Both the position numbers and the translations under genes were made by a program. From positions 744,001-808,000 of the forward strand of contig JAGMUV010000009.1 in NCBI GenBank assembly GCA_020744425.1: a stretch of DNA of 64,000 bases. Reading direction: 5' to 3'. This DNA comes from Dactylonectria macrodidyma (lineage: Eukaryota > Ascomycota > Sordariomycetes > Hypocreales > Nectriaceae). Position 1 is the first letter of the stretch. Each line of letters starts with the position of its first letter. The notes under the pieces were generated by a model that saw nothing but the letters and a program-made list of their open reading frames with translations, made no database searches and had not been told where the DNA came from. Positions 22,893-33,828 of this stretch are shown piece by piece.

Positions 22893-24766
22893 TCAGGCAG
22901 TCTCAGTATGCGCAGCCGCTTCCTCTTCATCCTCAACCCTCTTAAGGCCGCCTGTTCGCCTAGCCTCCTCAACCTTGCCCTCGAAGGTACCTCCGGCAGA
23001 GGCACTGCGCCATGCCGGTACGTTGCCCTCGAACAACAGGTCGACTTCCTCCAGAGTCTTCTTCGAGGTTTCCGGGTAAGTGAAGAACGCGTGGAACGTC
23101 ATAGCGATGCAGAATGTACCGAATATCATGTAAGACTTCCACTGGATGTTGGTGAAAGCGGGAGGGACGAAGAATGCCAACGCGAGGTTGAAGCTATAGA
23201 GTGGGTTAGTAACTCATTCGAAGACGGGGAATGCAGGACTGTCCACATACACCCAGTTACCAGCCGCAGCAAGACCAACACCCTTGGCACGGTACTTGAG
23301 CGGGAACACCTCAGCGCAGTAAATCCAAGCAACAGGTGCCCAGGTCAAGCCGTAGACTCCGACGAAGATGTATGCCAAAGCGATGACTCCCTTGGCTGGT
23401 GCACCGCTGATGGACCACTTCAGAATCTCGTTGCCTGCAGCAAGTTAGCGGTTGTCACCAGGATGGCGTTGAATATGCTTACCATCAACACTGTCGACAT
23501 GGTGACCATAAGAAGCCATGATCGCGCCGCTAGCGAAGTGAAGAATACCACAAGAGATTGCTCCAATGATAAGAAGCCATCTACGGCCAAGACGATCGAT
23601 GAACGGCAACACTCCTCCTGTGGTGACAAGGAAGATGACGTATTGAATGATGGACGATGTCAGGGCAACGTTACCGCTCTGATGTTGTGTTAGGACGCCG
23701 TTTCACCTGCCATCGATCACACGGTAGTTACTTACCATTCCCGCCATGTTGAAAATGTACACAAGGTAATACAACATCACGTTGCCACCCCTCGTCCAAG
23801 GTTAGCGATCCGTCCGACTCAAAATAAGGCCGGCTAAACACCTACAAGAGTTGCTGCCAAATCTGCACGCTGACACCGACCATGGTGCGCTTCCAGATCT
23901 TAGGACCAAACAGACCCAGGTACCCAATGTCCTTAGACTCTTGAGCGATGCGAACAGCCTCTCTGACCTCTTCCATCTCCGCAATGACGACGGGGCTGTC
24001 CAAGTCGCCGCCGGCGTGGAGGTGGGCGAGGTTGAAATGAGCCTCCTCCCAGCGGTCGTGTGATGCAAGCCATCTGGGAGACTCGGGGAAGAATAGGAGG
24101 CCGATGAAAAGAACGAAGCCAGGGACTGCTTGGATGCCCCAGGCAATGCGGAATGCCGAGGGACCATCAATACCAATGGTACATCCGTAAGAGATGAGGT
24201 ACATAATGAGGATACCTTTTCTCGTCAGTCGAGGCATCTTACCTGTACACCGAGTGCAACTTACCCCACTCGATGGACCATTGCTGGATGCCAACCACAC
24301 GGCCACGGATATCAGAAGGAGCCAGCTCGGCGAGGTACACAAGCACCTGAGAACTGGTGATACCGACCGCGAAACCGCTGATGACTCGACCTCCAATAAG
24401 ATGGCCCACGTTCTGGGCCGAGCACTGGACGACGGCACCAATGATCCAGAAGAAGCATGCAATCATTAGAGCCTTACGACGGCCAAGTCTATCAGCGATA
24501 ACACCAGCGGCCAGGGCGCCGACAAAGGAGCCAGCCGACATGGACGCGGTGATGCCGCCCTGCTCGGTCGAATCAGGGTGGTTGAAATATTCGAGGTATT
24601 GGTCTGAGCCAATCCAGGCGCTCATGGAGCTGATGTCGAAGCCGAAGAGCATGCCGCCAATGGTGCCAATGGCGGCAAGCGCTGCAATGTTGTGTTAGTC
24701 AACGAGCATTGGTTTGCGAGTGTCTTTCTTTTGTTTCGTACCGTAAATGTTCCAGATTCGATACAT
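22893..24766 (-). CDS. MFS sugar transporter, seven exons
   Basis: Exons 24766-24742, 24681-24265, 24215-23846, 23790-23736, 23678-23483, 23434-23251 and 23193-22893 join in frame to 515 residues. Sugar-porter signatures are present: GGMLFGFDISSMSAWIG, DRLGRRKALM, the PESPRWL motif after the sixth helix, WQQLLGGNVMLYYLVYIF, and DRLGRRWLLIIG with a late PETSKKTLEEVD tail. Such proteins are plasma-membrane monosaccharide:H+ symporters or facilitators; the specific sugar is not determinable. All six introns are GT-AG, one with donor GTAGGT and acceptor GAG. The C terminus is rich in Glu and Ala. The gene is intact, unlike its neighbour downstream. Confidence 0.92.
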
Positions 24767-27295
24767 GGCGAAACAGTATCGCTCACTATATTGCTTGGTG
24801 TTCTTTAGAGGGTAGAAGAGGGTTGGTAGTGATCAGTCACAAAACCCCAAATTCTAGTCGTGATGTTTGGTCCTTATAAACATTGAGAAGCTTCAACACG
24901 ACCACAAGGATCGACAGCCTGGTGGATCAGCCTTAGAAGCGCACGTATAATATTTGAGCGTTTCAATGGAGCCCTCCAGCTCGACTCAGCGTCATCCATA
25001 GTCCAATTCCAAGCGCCTGGGGGAACCGCAATGGAAGGACGACGGGGCCCCAGGATCGCCCAGTTTTGAGCACAGGCACTAAGATAGCGGCCGCAAGTCT
25101 ACACGGGGCTGGCATGGCATGTCACTGTTGTACACCTCATGACCGGGGCACTAGAAGATGGAGGTATTCTAGAATCCTTGCCTCGGGCTTCCTCCGTGAG
25201 ACAGGCCGGGATCCCGACGTGAGAGTGATTTTGAGACTGACGCTCATGGTGAGCTGTGACTCGATGCCGTTTGAATGCGTTTTTAAGACGTGAGTTATCG
25301 CCGCAACGAGCATGGGCCCCGATTGCGGTTCAGGCTACGGGCGTTTGAGGCTCAAATCAACCTTCCGGTTGGATCAGGTTTCAAGCGGAGGAATTAGCCG
25401 AGAAATGATATCATTATCAGCCATGGACTGGCCTCCCTGCTCCATGCAATGCAACACGAAAGCGCGCGGGTTGTGTTAGGGGTCAACAGAGCCTCCATTT
25501 GAAGACCGTATGCCAACCACCGAAAAACGACATCGATCAACCCCTTGTCACTGAATGTCGTCGGCTACGAACTCTCACGCCGCGGCCCTTCATCATTGGA
25601 GCGCATCTTGTTCTCTGGGTGCTTTGATCGCCAACGGGGTGTTCCATGCGTGTTCCACTCAGCCACCACCAAGCCTAACACGCCAACTAAAGTGGTGACC
25701 TCACATGGGACTCCACTTTGCCTTCTCCAGCATGTCCTTGCCCATGATGAGATTCGGCCTTTACCATTAGCTGATGGGTATCATTCCGGACTATGCGAGC
25801 CTGGAGGCAATTTCGCCCTGGCCACTGACACACAATCATCCTTGGCGGCCAGAGCAAAACGCCATCATTGGGTAAGACGTAACGTGACAATGGGGTTCAA
25901 CAAGACTTCACGAATGCAATAATCGCATGTTGCTGTGGGGAAAGGGCCGAGAGTTAGGCCTAGTTTCTCGTTCCCCGTGGGTAGTCATTGTCGTCGGGGT
26001 AAAATGGACCCAGAACAATCTTTGATGGTTGATAATCTGCATCTAGCAATGTTTCGTCGTATTGTCAGAGACATATCCGGGGTTCCCATGGGGAGTCTTC
26101 GTAAGTTGCTCGTGATGGGGCGACTTGGGCACACCGTTTGAATGCCCATAAATATCACTGTTTTAGATTCATAGTAGCCGATGAAACGTCTGTCTCGCTT
26201 TACTGACAAGTTCAGGCATGCGTGAAATAGGTGGTCGTTAGGGCTTTGGGAGCTCTAGGTCACTGTGTCTGAATAGCGCATCTTGCGTTTGAGACCGTCC
26301 GTACAACCAACGTTCAGACTAGGTACATGTGATATTAATGATGCGGCTGCCGCCTGATCGGCAAACGCATGCCTTTCCACTTCCAGAAAAGGAACGATTA
26401 GTGTTGATAGAGGTGTGTATCGCCACGTGTGGTCCGCAACTCTCACTAACAAACGTCTGTCAGTCGTCCCAGCCGGCAACACGATTTCGGAAAAATATAT
26501 TGTATGCGAGCCTATCACATCGATTTTTGCGATGTTTCTACAAGGGAGCTGGTAATTTTACGTAGCATCCGGCCGATCCTGCAATAATCCACGACATCAG
26601 CCAGGGGTAAGAGGTTTGGCCTAACCGTACGTGTTCATGTTCTCACCTCTGCGGTAATCGCCAAGTCCTTGAGCTTGCGTTTGCTTTCCAAACTAATGCC
26701 GCACTTGATGCTGAGGTTTTTAGAACGATTGTGTGAAGGCTGATCACTCCTGTCGAGAAACACACTCCAGGCAGCACAGCCTCTCATTAGCGAAAAACTC
26801 ACCAAAAGCTACACACTAGCACCCAATGCAATGCCACCCACGCACTGATCCCATTCGCGCGGATGGATTCATTCGAAAAACACACAAAGTGAACGACACG
26901 GCTGTTTGTTGCAATACCAGTGCTGATATCACTGGATTTATTGCCTTGGTGTACATGTATCAACACGCCATCATCTCGGTCAGTCACACATGTACAGGAA
27001 GCCGAAACGCGAGTTGGACGAAAACGATTCACAAGAGGCATGGTGTCAACCGCTGTCAAAAGGCTTTCATAGCCCGAGGTATATTTTTCGGCTACAGTCA
27101 AGTTTGTACATGAAGAAGACGGCATCCAAGTGGAAGTCCGGTAACAAGGGCTTATTTAAGCTGGGACCAAGTCTACATTGACCAAGAGTAGAACGGGCAT
27201 ACATCTAGTCGCCTATCCATGCACTTGGCGCTTTCAGAGACATGGTGACAGCATACTAACAGATGCTGCTTGTTCTCAGCGAGTCACGCCTGCGC
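24767..27295. other. Intergenic, about 2.5 kb, no supported gene
   Basis: The sequence contains several short open frames (for example 25545-25922 plus and 26799-27125 minus) without recognisable domains or consistent splicing. The left end is the transporter promoter. Confidence 0.5.
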
Positions 27296-28272
27296 TTAGA
27301 AGTTGGAGGTAGCAGTGTACTGGGCATCGGGGGTGACGCCGACGTTGCTGACCGTGATGGTCTCGCCGGTGGTGCTGGTGACGCGGACGTCGACAGTCTC
27401 AACACCAAAGCCAGCGGACTCCTCGAAGAAGTTGTAGTCCTGGCGGGTGGTTGACTGCCAGGTGCTGCCGCCGTCGGTGCTGACCTCGAGGCTCGCGACG
27501 GGCACGTTGGCGTTGACGACCTGGATGGAGAACCAGTACGCCGAGGTACCGGTCTTGTTGTGGAGGATCAGGGGCGAGGTGATGCCACACTTGACAAACT
27601 TGTACGAAGTGTCGACAACGCCGTCGGTGCCGCCAACAGCAGTGAAGGCGTCGGGGAAGAGATCGAGGTGGCCCTCATCACACTCGGGGCACTGGTCGAC
27701 AATCTAAAGACGAGAGTTAGTGTGTTATACACAAGGCTTCGAAAGCAACTTACCATAGCAGTGATGGTGCCGCTAGGTCCGGTAACCTCAATGCAAGCAC
27801 CGCAGTGGGCAGCATTGTCCCAGATTTCTCCGGAAAATGCAGTTCCGTAGATGCTGGAGGGGAGGGTGTAAGTGGTGAACATGCAGTTTCCACCAGAGAG
27901 GTTGCCGCCGTAGAAGGTGGACGATCCCGAGACCTCCTCGGTGGAGAGATCTCCGGTAGACGAGTCATCCGAGGCCGCGGAGCTGGAGGCCGCGGCAGCG
28001 GAAGAGCTGGAGCTGCTGGACGAGACGATGACGGCGGTGGCCAGAGTGGTCTGGGGCTCAGCAACGGAGATGACGGTCGTCTGCTCCTCTTGAACAGCGG
28101 ACTCAGTCTCGGGCTCGGCGGCAACACTTGACTGAACGGCAACGGCAGTGGTGATGGCAGCCTCGGCGGTGCTCACGACGGTAGCAACGGTGCTCGAGTG
28201 GGAGTGGCGGATTTTGCAAGCCCGGCCCATGACGGCGGGAATGGCAAAGAGAACGGGGGCGATGAACTTCAT
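27296..28272 (-). CDS. Expansin/loosenin-like secreted protein
   Basis: Two exons (28272-27754, 27703-27296; 50-bp intron) give 308 residues. A signal peptide is visible (MKFIAPVLFAIPAVMGRA). It is followed by a Ser/Ala/Thr-rich linker, then a double-psi beta-barrel (RlpA-like) domain with STFYGGNLSGGNCMFTTYTL, WDNAAHCGACIEVTGPSG and MIVDQCPECDEGHLDLFPDAF. A C-terminal CBM63-like beta-sandwich follows (ASLEVSTDGGSTWQSTTRQDYN). The HxD-type motif GHLDLF supports the expansin-like fold. These proteins loosen cellulose or chitin-containing walls without hydrolysis. The start at MKF is preferred over an upstream in-frame ATG because it begins the signal peptide. Confidence 0.9.
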
Positions 28273-28980
28273 GGTTGTGGTCTTCAATGTCAAAATCTGA
28301 AGGGATTCGATATGTTTCGTCCTGGTGCTAGCCGAGGATTGCGTCGAAGTGGACGGCGAAAATGGTACAAGAACCGAATGAGTGATGAATGAGTGAATGG
28401 ACCGAGAATACACCTGGTATCTCGAAACGACTTGCAAAGTCAAAAGGAGCGACTGGTTAGAGAGGACGAAAGAGAACAAACAAGGTTGAGGAGAACTCCG
28501 CGATGGAGGAAATGGGGGCCATCTCGTCCTTTTTATTCATTTCGTCTGATGTTGTAAGCTGTGCCACCCTATCCGAGCTTCAATTTCCCACACTGCAGTG
28601 CCAGCACCATTACGGATGCTAGGCGAAAGTATAATCCCAGACTGAGGCCATTTTGGTAGGGCTGATACAGCCAAACGCTCCTTTCAATTTCATGTAAGGG
28701 CGGAGTGCAGGGATGCTCAACGGTCGAGACAAGGATGCGACTCCAAACGACCGGGATCTTTGGTGGTGAGAGAGCAGAATATGAGCAGAATCTAAGAATG
28801 AGAGCAGGATGAGCGCAGGCATCCCCGGCTTTCTCGGCTCAAATGAGCAGCCCAAGTCCGTCCGTGGCTTGATCGATCTCATCATCATCTCCCCAAGGCG
28901 CGGTGCGATGGAATGTTATGGCCGTGTTGTCGTCGCACTGCAGCCTTCATAAGCCTGCTGCCATCGCCAGATTCTGGTCG

Positions 28981-29002
28981 CCCCCCCCCCCCCCCCCCCC
29001 CC
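28981..29002 (+). repeat. Poly-C tract (22 C)
   Basis: Twenty-two consecutive C residues followed by TCCCCTCC, about 0.7 kb upstream of the expansin-like gene. Confidence 0.95.
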
Positions 29003-32000
29003 TCCCCTCCTTCGACCTGAAGCAAATCTATCCGAGAGTCGTCTGGAAGATGCCGAGCCTGGTAACACACGGCTGAGTCCTTTGATCACCCTCAAGCATC
29101 ATGACACTGATTGATCCAGCCCCTCGCCTCCTCAAGATCAACTCACATGCTTGGGACACCGCCTGGTATTGAACAAGGATCGGTCGCTCTCGCCCCAGAA
29201 CCGGCCAGTTGTTTGCCAAGCCTATCAATGGGTTGTCTCCAATCAAGAAGACATCACGCGTCACTCCCGTTTCATGAAACTCCAAAACATATTTATATGG
29301 TTCAAGAGTCTGTAGGTCGGGTTTGCTGCTAACCTTGGCTGGACCTCCAAGTCCACCAAGTTGACACCACGAATTGCCTGGACGTCCTTGAAGAAACGGG
29401 TATTCGGATGGGATGCAACACATGCTGTGTCAACTATAACCGCTTTCCAAGTCGCCGTCAAACCTTATTTGATGAGTGATGAAATCGCCGAGTTATGCTG
29501 ACAGGCTGATCCCTGGCAGGTATACCTAGCCGCTCCATACCCCCAGTAAACGCTAACCCCCTCCCCATCAACATTATCTAATTAACAAAAAGCGACGACG
29601 ACGTCTTCAATACATGTCTGGCGACAAATTTCAGGACTGAAATATCCAACACAAATTCCTTCTGGCTTAAATGTGACACCGCCAAAGTCGAGTCGGTGTA
29701 GTACAGCGTCTGATCTTCCGCAACACAGACATTGACACGTACTGCATGACTGTTTCAGGTTTCATCCCCGCGCATATCCATGCAGGTCCCACAGGCGATT
29801 CATTTAAATCACTTATTTCCCGAAAGATGTAACAAAAGCGCGAAACTCACTATTCGTAAGCACTCCAACCTACTGTGATTGAGTGCAACCCATTCCGGGC
29901 CGTCACCATAGCCTACAAACATACCAACCTAGATCGATCGATTACTTCAGAATAAGTATTGATGCAATATGTTAGCGGTCTTCATACTGAGTAGATGCGA
30001 TAAACCGGTTATGAGTTATCCTTTAAATTAGGATTAGCAACACTTGCACTGCCAAAAATGAGTAGACTTGCAAAATCCGTCCGCGAGGGACCTAGAATAC
30101 TAGGCAGATGCAATGTGCCCTATATTGATCACGTTATGCGCTATCTAGACAGTTCCTCCAGGAGATCTGCGGAACCAATACGACGATAGGGCGTTCGAGG
30201 TGGCGGTGATCATTTCTTCGCACTTTTTCCCGGCGATCACGGCAAGGGCATTGCAACAATGCTAGCAGCATACCTAGGGGTGTTCGGCCGTCGCATTATA
30301 ACTACCGCGCGTATATGCCATGCCTTCACTGGTACCTGAATGGACACAAAAGATTCCCACGCCACCTTCCCCTTACCCCGATCGCCTAGTGCCAAGAAAG
30401 AGAAGAAGGTATCGACAGACAACATCAAGGTCCTCAGTTGGCTGTAAGTGTCGAGAAACGATAGATGAAATAGCTCAGGTGGCCTTAGTAATGCAGTAAC
30501 TAGGGTTGGGGGAAAGATGGCCTGATCTATAGACAGGATGGGGCTGCTAACTACCACGGCACGTTATCAATGTTGTATTTCGCATGATCTTATTATTCTG
30601 GAAGCGGCAAATCGGAGCTTTCAGAGTGGTGGTGGCAAGTTTGCCTAGAGAGAGTAAGTAGCCGACGGTGAGATGCAATAAATGATGACCGATCAGCGAA
30701 ATTGTTGCTCATCGTGTGACCCCATTGTACTGTACTTATCATGTAAATCAAATTCATCATATGCATTTATTAAGCTTCGCGAGGGACATCGCAATGAAAA
30801 ACCTTTTGGTCCCCGTTTGCGTACTGGCAACTTTCCTACCTTGCCGCGGGAACCATCGTTGCTCGCGCATACCTAGTATTCTGGCCTCTTCCTTGCCACC
30901 ATCGCCACGTTCTGGGTATTTCCCAAACATGGAGCTGGGTCCACTTTCAGCTTGCACGTTAGTCTTACGAGAACAACTCCCATACAGCTTCGGTACGAGC
31001 AGAACCATCTGTGATAATTATCATCGTAAAGTACATGATTAAGTACATAAAAGTGATTACACAATCGAACGTAAAGCAAGGGCTTTTGATATCGTCATTT
31101 CTGGAAAGCGGTCGACATCTCCGACTGACGCCGCATGATTGAGTACAACAGCACCGAAATGGATCAGGTGCCAGTGTAGTTCGTCAGCCGCTGGACGAAA
31201 AATTCAGTTCTTCGCTTCATTTATATCCTGTTGAGAGCCTTCTCTATGGCGGAAATGCATTTGGCTCGCCCCATGATAGAGACATGAAGAGAGATGGCTC
31301 AATGGAATACGAACCGAAGTTGACGCATGCTTGGGCAAACTCTTGGCTCATCGCCAACCTTCGTCAGTCCGTAGTAGCCTAAACAGCCATTCATTCTTCT
31401 CCACGAAGATGAAGGAAGATCATTGCATGCTCGCACAGTCTTCAGAGGCATTTTCTCTCATCCTCAAAATTTACTCTCTAGTGCAAGAACATCGCCCTTG
31501 ACGGCCAGAAACAGTGTGTTCAGATGATCCTCGGTCACTACAAGTCATAATCTTCGGACAATTTGGGCAATTTTGTTTGGTCCAAGACTTCTGTAGTTCG
31601 TTCCAGCAGGAACGTATGACGGACACATTTTCTCAGCAAAGTCGAGAATGCCGCAACCTACACCATTTTGCTTTTTGTAGCGATATCAGTCAAACTAGTT
31701 ACTCCGACTAAGATCATGCCAGTCAACAAGAGGAATTAGCTATCACCAATCGTGGCTAGATGCACCATGCTTTGAAGCTCTTAGGTAATAGAATACCCAG
31801 ATACCAGTGTCGAGCTCTCCGGGAAATGCATTCGACGGGGGGCAATATCCACAAAACAGACATAGGACACTTTGATGCCACAGTACGGGGTGATCATTTC
31901 CATAGCCGTATGTTTCGCAACATGCAGACGGAAATGCTAGACTAGACTCGCCTCATCTCGAGTTGTCAGAGAGGGGTTATACCGGACATTGGACATTAGT

Positions 32001-33266
32001 AGTGAATGTTCTCAACACATACCTCTCCAGTTGAGCCAGAGCTTGTCGCTCTTGAGAGTTTGTCAACCAGCAATCGCACTTTCAATTCCCTAGGTTGCTT
32101 GATCGTACGAACTTCACCCTTTCCAGGGTAGGGGGAGAACCTGTACGACATCCGTACAGCCCTGAGGCGATGTAGAGGCTTGTCCTAAATTGCCGGGTTG
32201 GATGATCTCTCAACCTCCTTCTATCCTCGGCTTTTCTTGGATTTTTATTATCTGCTCAGCTTGCCCTTAGACTTGTGGTGGGTTTTGTAGGTGACAATGA
32301 GGTTGGTCAGTTAGCCTACCCTGAAGTAGAATGCCCTGTCTACCAACTCTACGATTCATGACGGAACAGTATTGCGATCTACGAGCACCAAAACAAGAAT
32401 CTCTTCAAAACCCATCTGCAATATCGTGAAACCTATATCTCATCAGTCTTATCAACCATTTGTTTTATGTTCATTTAAAAGTTGCTATTCTCACTGAGCA
32501 CAATATGAACCAAAGCTCCGCGAAAGATTTGTCACGCCCTAGATTTGGACGATGACGCTACCCTACAGTCTGTTTCCGGATGTCACAAACCCTTCACAAC
32601 ACCATGCATAGAAAATACGTTTAGCTTCACGGAGTAGTTCGGTGCTTACTCAAAAGGTGTAGACCTCATTCCGTGCGAACTGGTCACGAATTTTTGACGG
32701 GTGAACGGAAAATCTGTGAGAAACTAGCAGACAGCTCCAAGTGAAGCGTCGCAAGCGAGGCTTGACGAGCTATCGTCGGCAGTCTGTTTCCACCACTTTA
32801 GTTCGCTGATTCGCAACATTTGATCAACGTTAGTGTAATTGATGTGAAGATTTCTACTGACAAATACCCTTCACGATCTAGATCGTTCTGCGCGTCCCCC
32901 GAACGGCATCTTCCGTAGGAAATACTGTGGCGGCCAGCTGAAGGGGGTTGTGAATGAATGGTATACGCACTCCCCAAACCCACGCTGTTCACTAACGTAG
33001 GCCACGCACTTGTATTCTCCCCAATTTTTAAGCCCCGATCTTTCCGAATGCCCTCACGCCGGTACCAGCTGAGCCGACCTGTCAACTAAGCTGTGGGATC
33101 TGTTACCCGACCTGCTAGAAACGGGCCCTTTGTTGCCGGTCATCTCCGCTAACGAGTCAGTCGAGACGGCCCCAGCTGAAGAACGGTGGCCTAAAAATTT
33201 AGCTGGAAGAGGCTTGCGGTCAACCGGTGGCCATGTTGGCGCTGTTAGATCCATCATGACGAAGAT

Positions 33267-33353
33267 GGCGTTCATGGCGTTCATGGCGTTCATGGCGTTC
33301 ATGGCGTTCATGGCGTTCATGGCGTTCGAGGCGTTCGAAGCGTTTGAGGCGTC
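33267..33353 (+). repeat. 9-bp minisatellite (GGCGTTCAT)n
   Basis: Six perfect copies of GGCGTTCAT (33267-33320) are followed by three variant copies (GGCGTTCGA twice, AGCGTTTGA) and a partial one. The unit is a multiple of three, so frames stay open: on the minus strand it would read Met-Asn-Ala repeats, on the plus strand Ala-Phe-Met. It is about 0.5 kb beyond the 3' end of agd3. Confidence 0.95.
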
Positions 33354-33828
33354 TCTACTCCCGATCTGGCCTGGCTGCAGTTAATTTCCCGGCCATCGCG
33401 CGTCTTTCCACTGCACGCCCTGAGTTCTCGAACGACAAACATGCGACCCATTTGGCGCAATTTTTGAATAATTAGTCTACGATTGACGAAAGCCACCGCT
33501 GATCGGAGAATTTGTTTGGTGACTAGCCTCGAAACAAGTGTCCGATGTTCATCGGCTACAGCTGACGACATCAACCCGACAACATCACCTAACATCGCCC
33601 CACCGAATGAAAGCGACAAGAGAATTACTTCACAAAGCACACATTCAATTATCCACACCTTATTGTCAGCATAGTCACAATCATGTCTACGTAGCGCGAG
33701 AGAATTCACAATGTTGAGGACCAAGACTTGTTTGTAAGATGTTATGGCTTGAATGTAGCTACATTGCAGCAAATTATATTATAGCTATATGTTGACATGT
33801 ACCATGTCTTTTCCACCACGGTGATTAA

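Larger units (their letters stand above)
28273..33828. other. Gene-poor stretch, about 5.5 kb
   Basis: I find no supported gene, RNA or transposon. It holds the expansin promoter, a C22 tract, several unremarkable short open frames (29028-29423 minus, 30682-31042 plus) and a 9-bp minisatellite. From about 29500 to 33000 base composition becomes more AT-rich and stops are frequent in all frames, as in old relic sequence. Confidence 0.5.

Noticed and set aside
25545..25922. Plus-strand 125-codon frame
   Set aside because: No recognisable family, no signal peptide, and no intron pattern linking it to other exons.
29028..29423. Minus-strand 131-codon frame
   Set aside because: I recognise no domain in it; it ends close to the poly-C tract and lies in relic-like sequence.
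33267..33353. Could be read as a CRISPR-like array
   Set aside because: Units are contiguous 9-bp tandem copies without spacers, in a eukaryotic genome.
33054..33384. Frames encoding Met-Asn-Ala (minus) or Ala-Phe-Met (plus) repeats
   Set aside because: Produced by the 9-bp minisatellite; there is no flanking coding signal.
28273..33828. Transposable element in the gene-poor region
   Set aside because: I saw no terminal repeats, target-site duplications, or transposase, reverse-transcriptase or integrase motifs. An old, mutated element cannot be excluded by eye.
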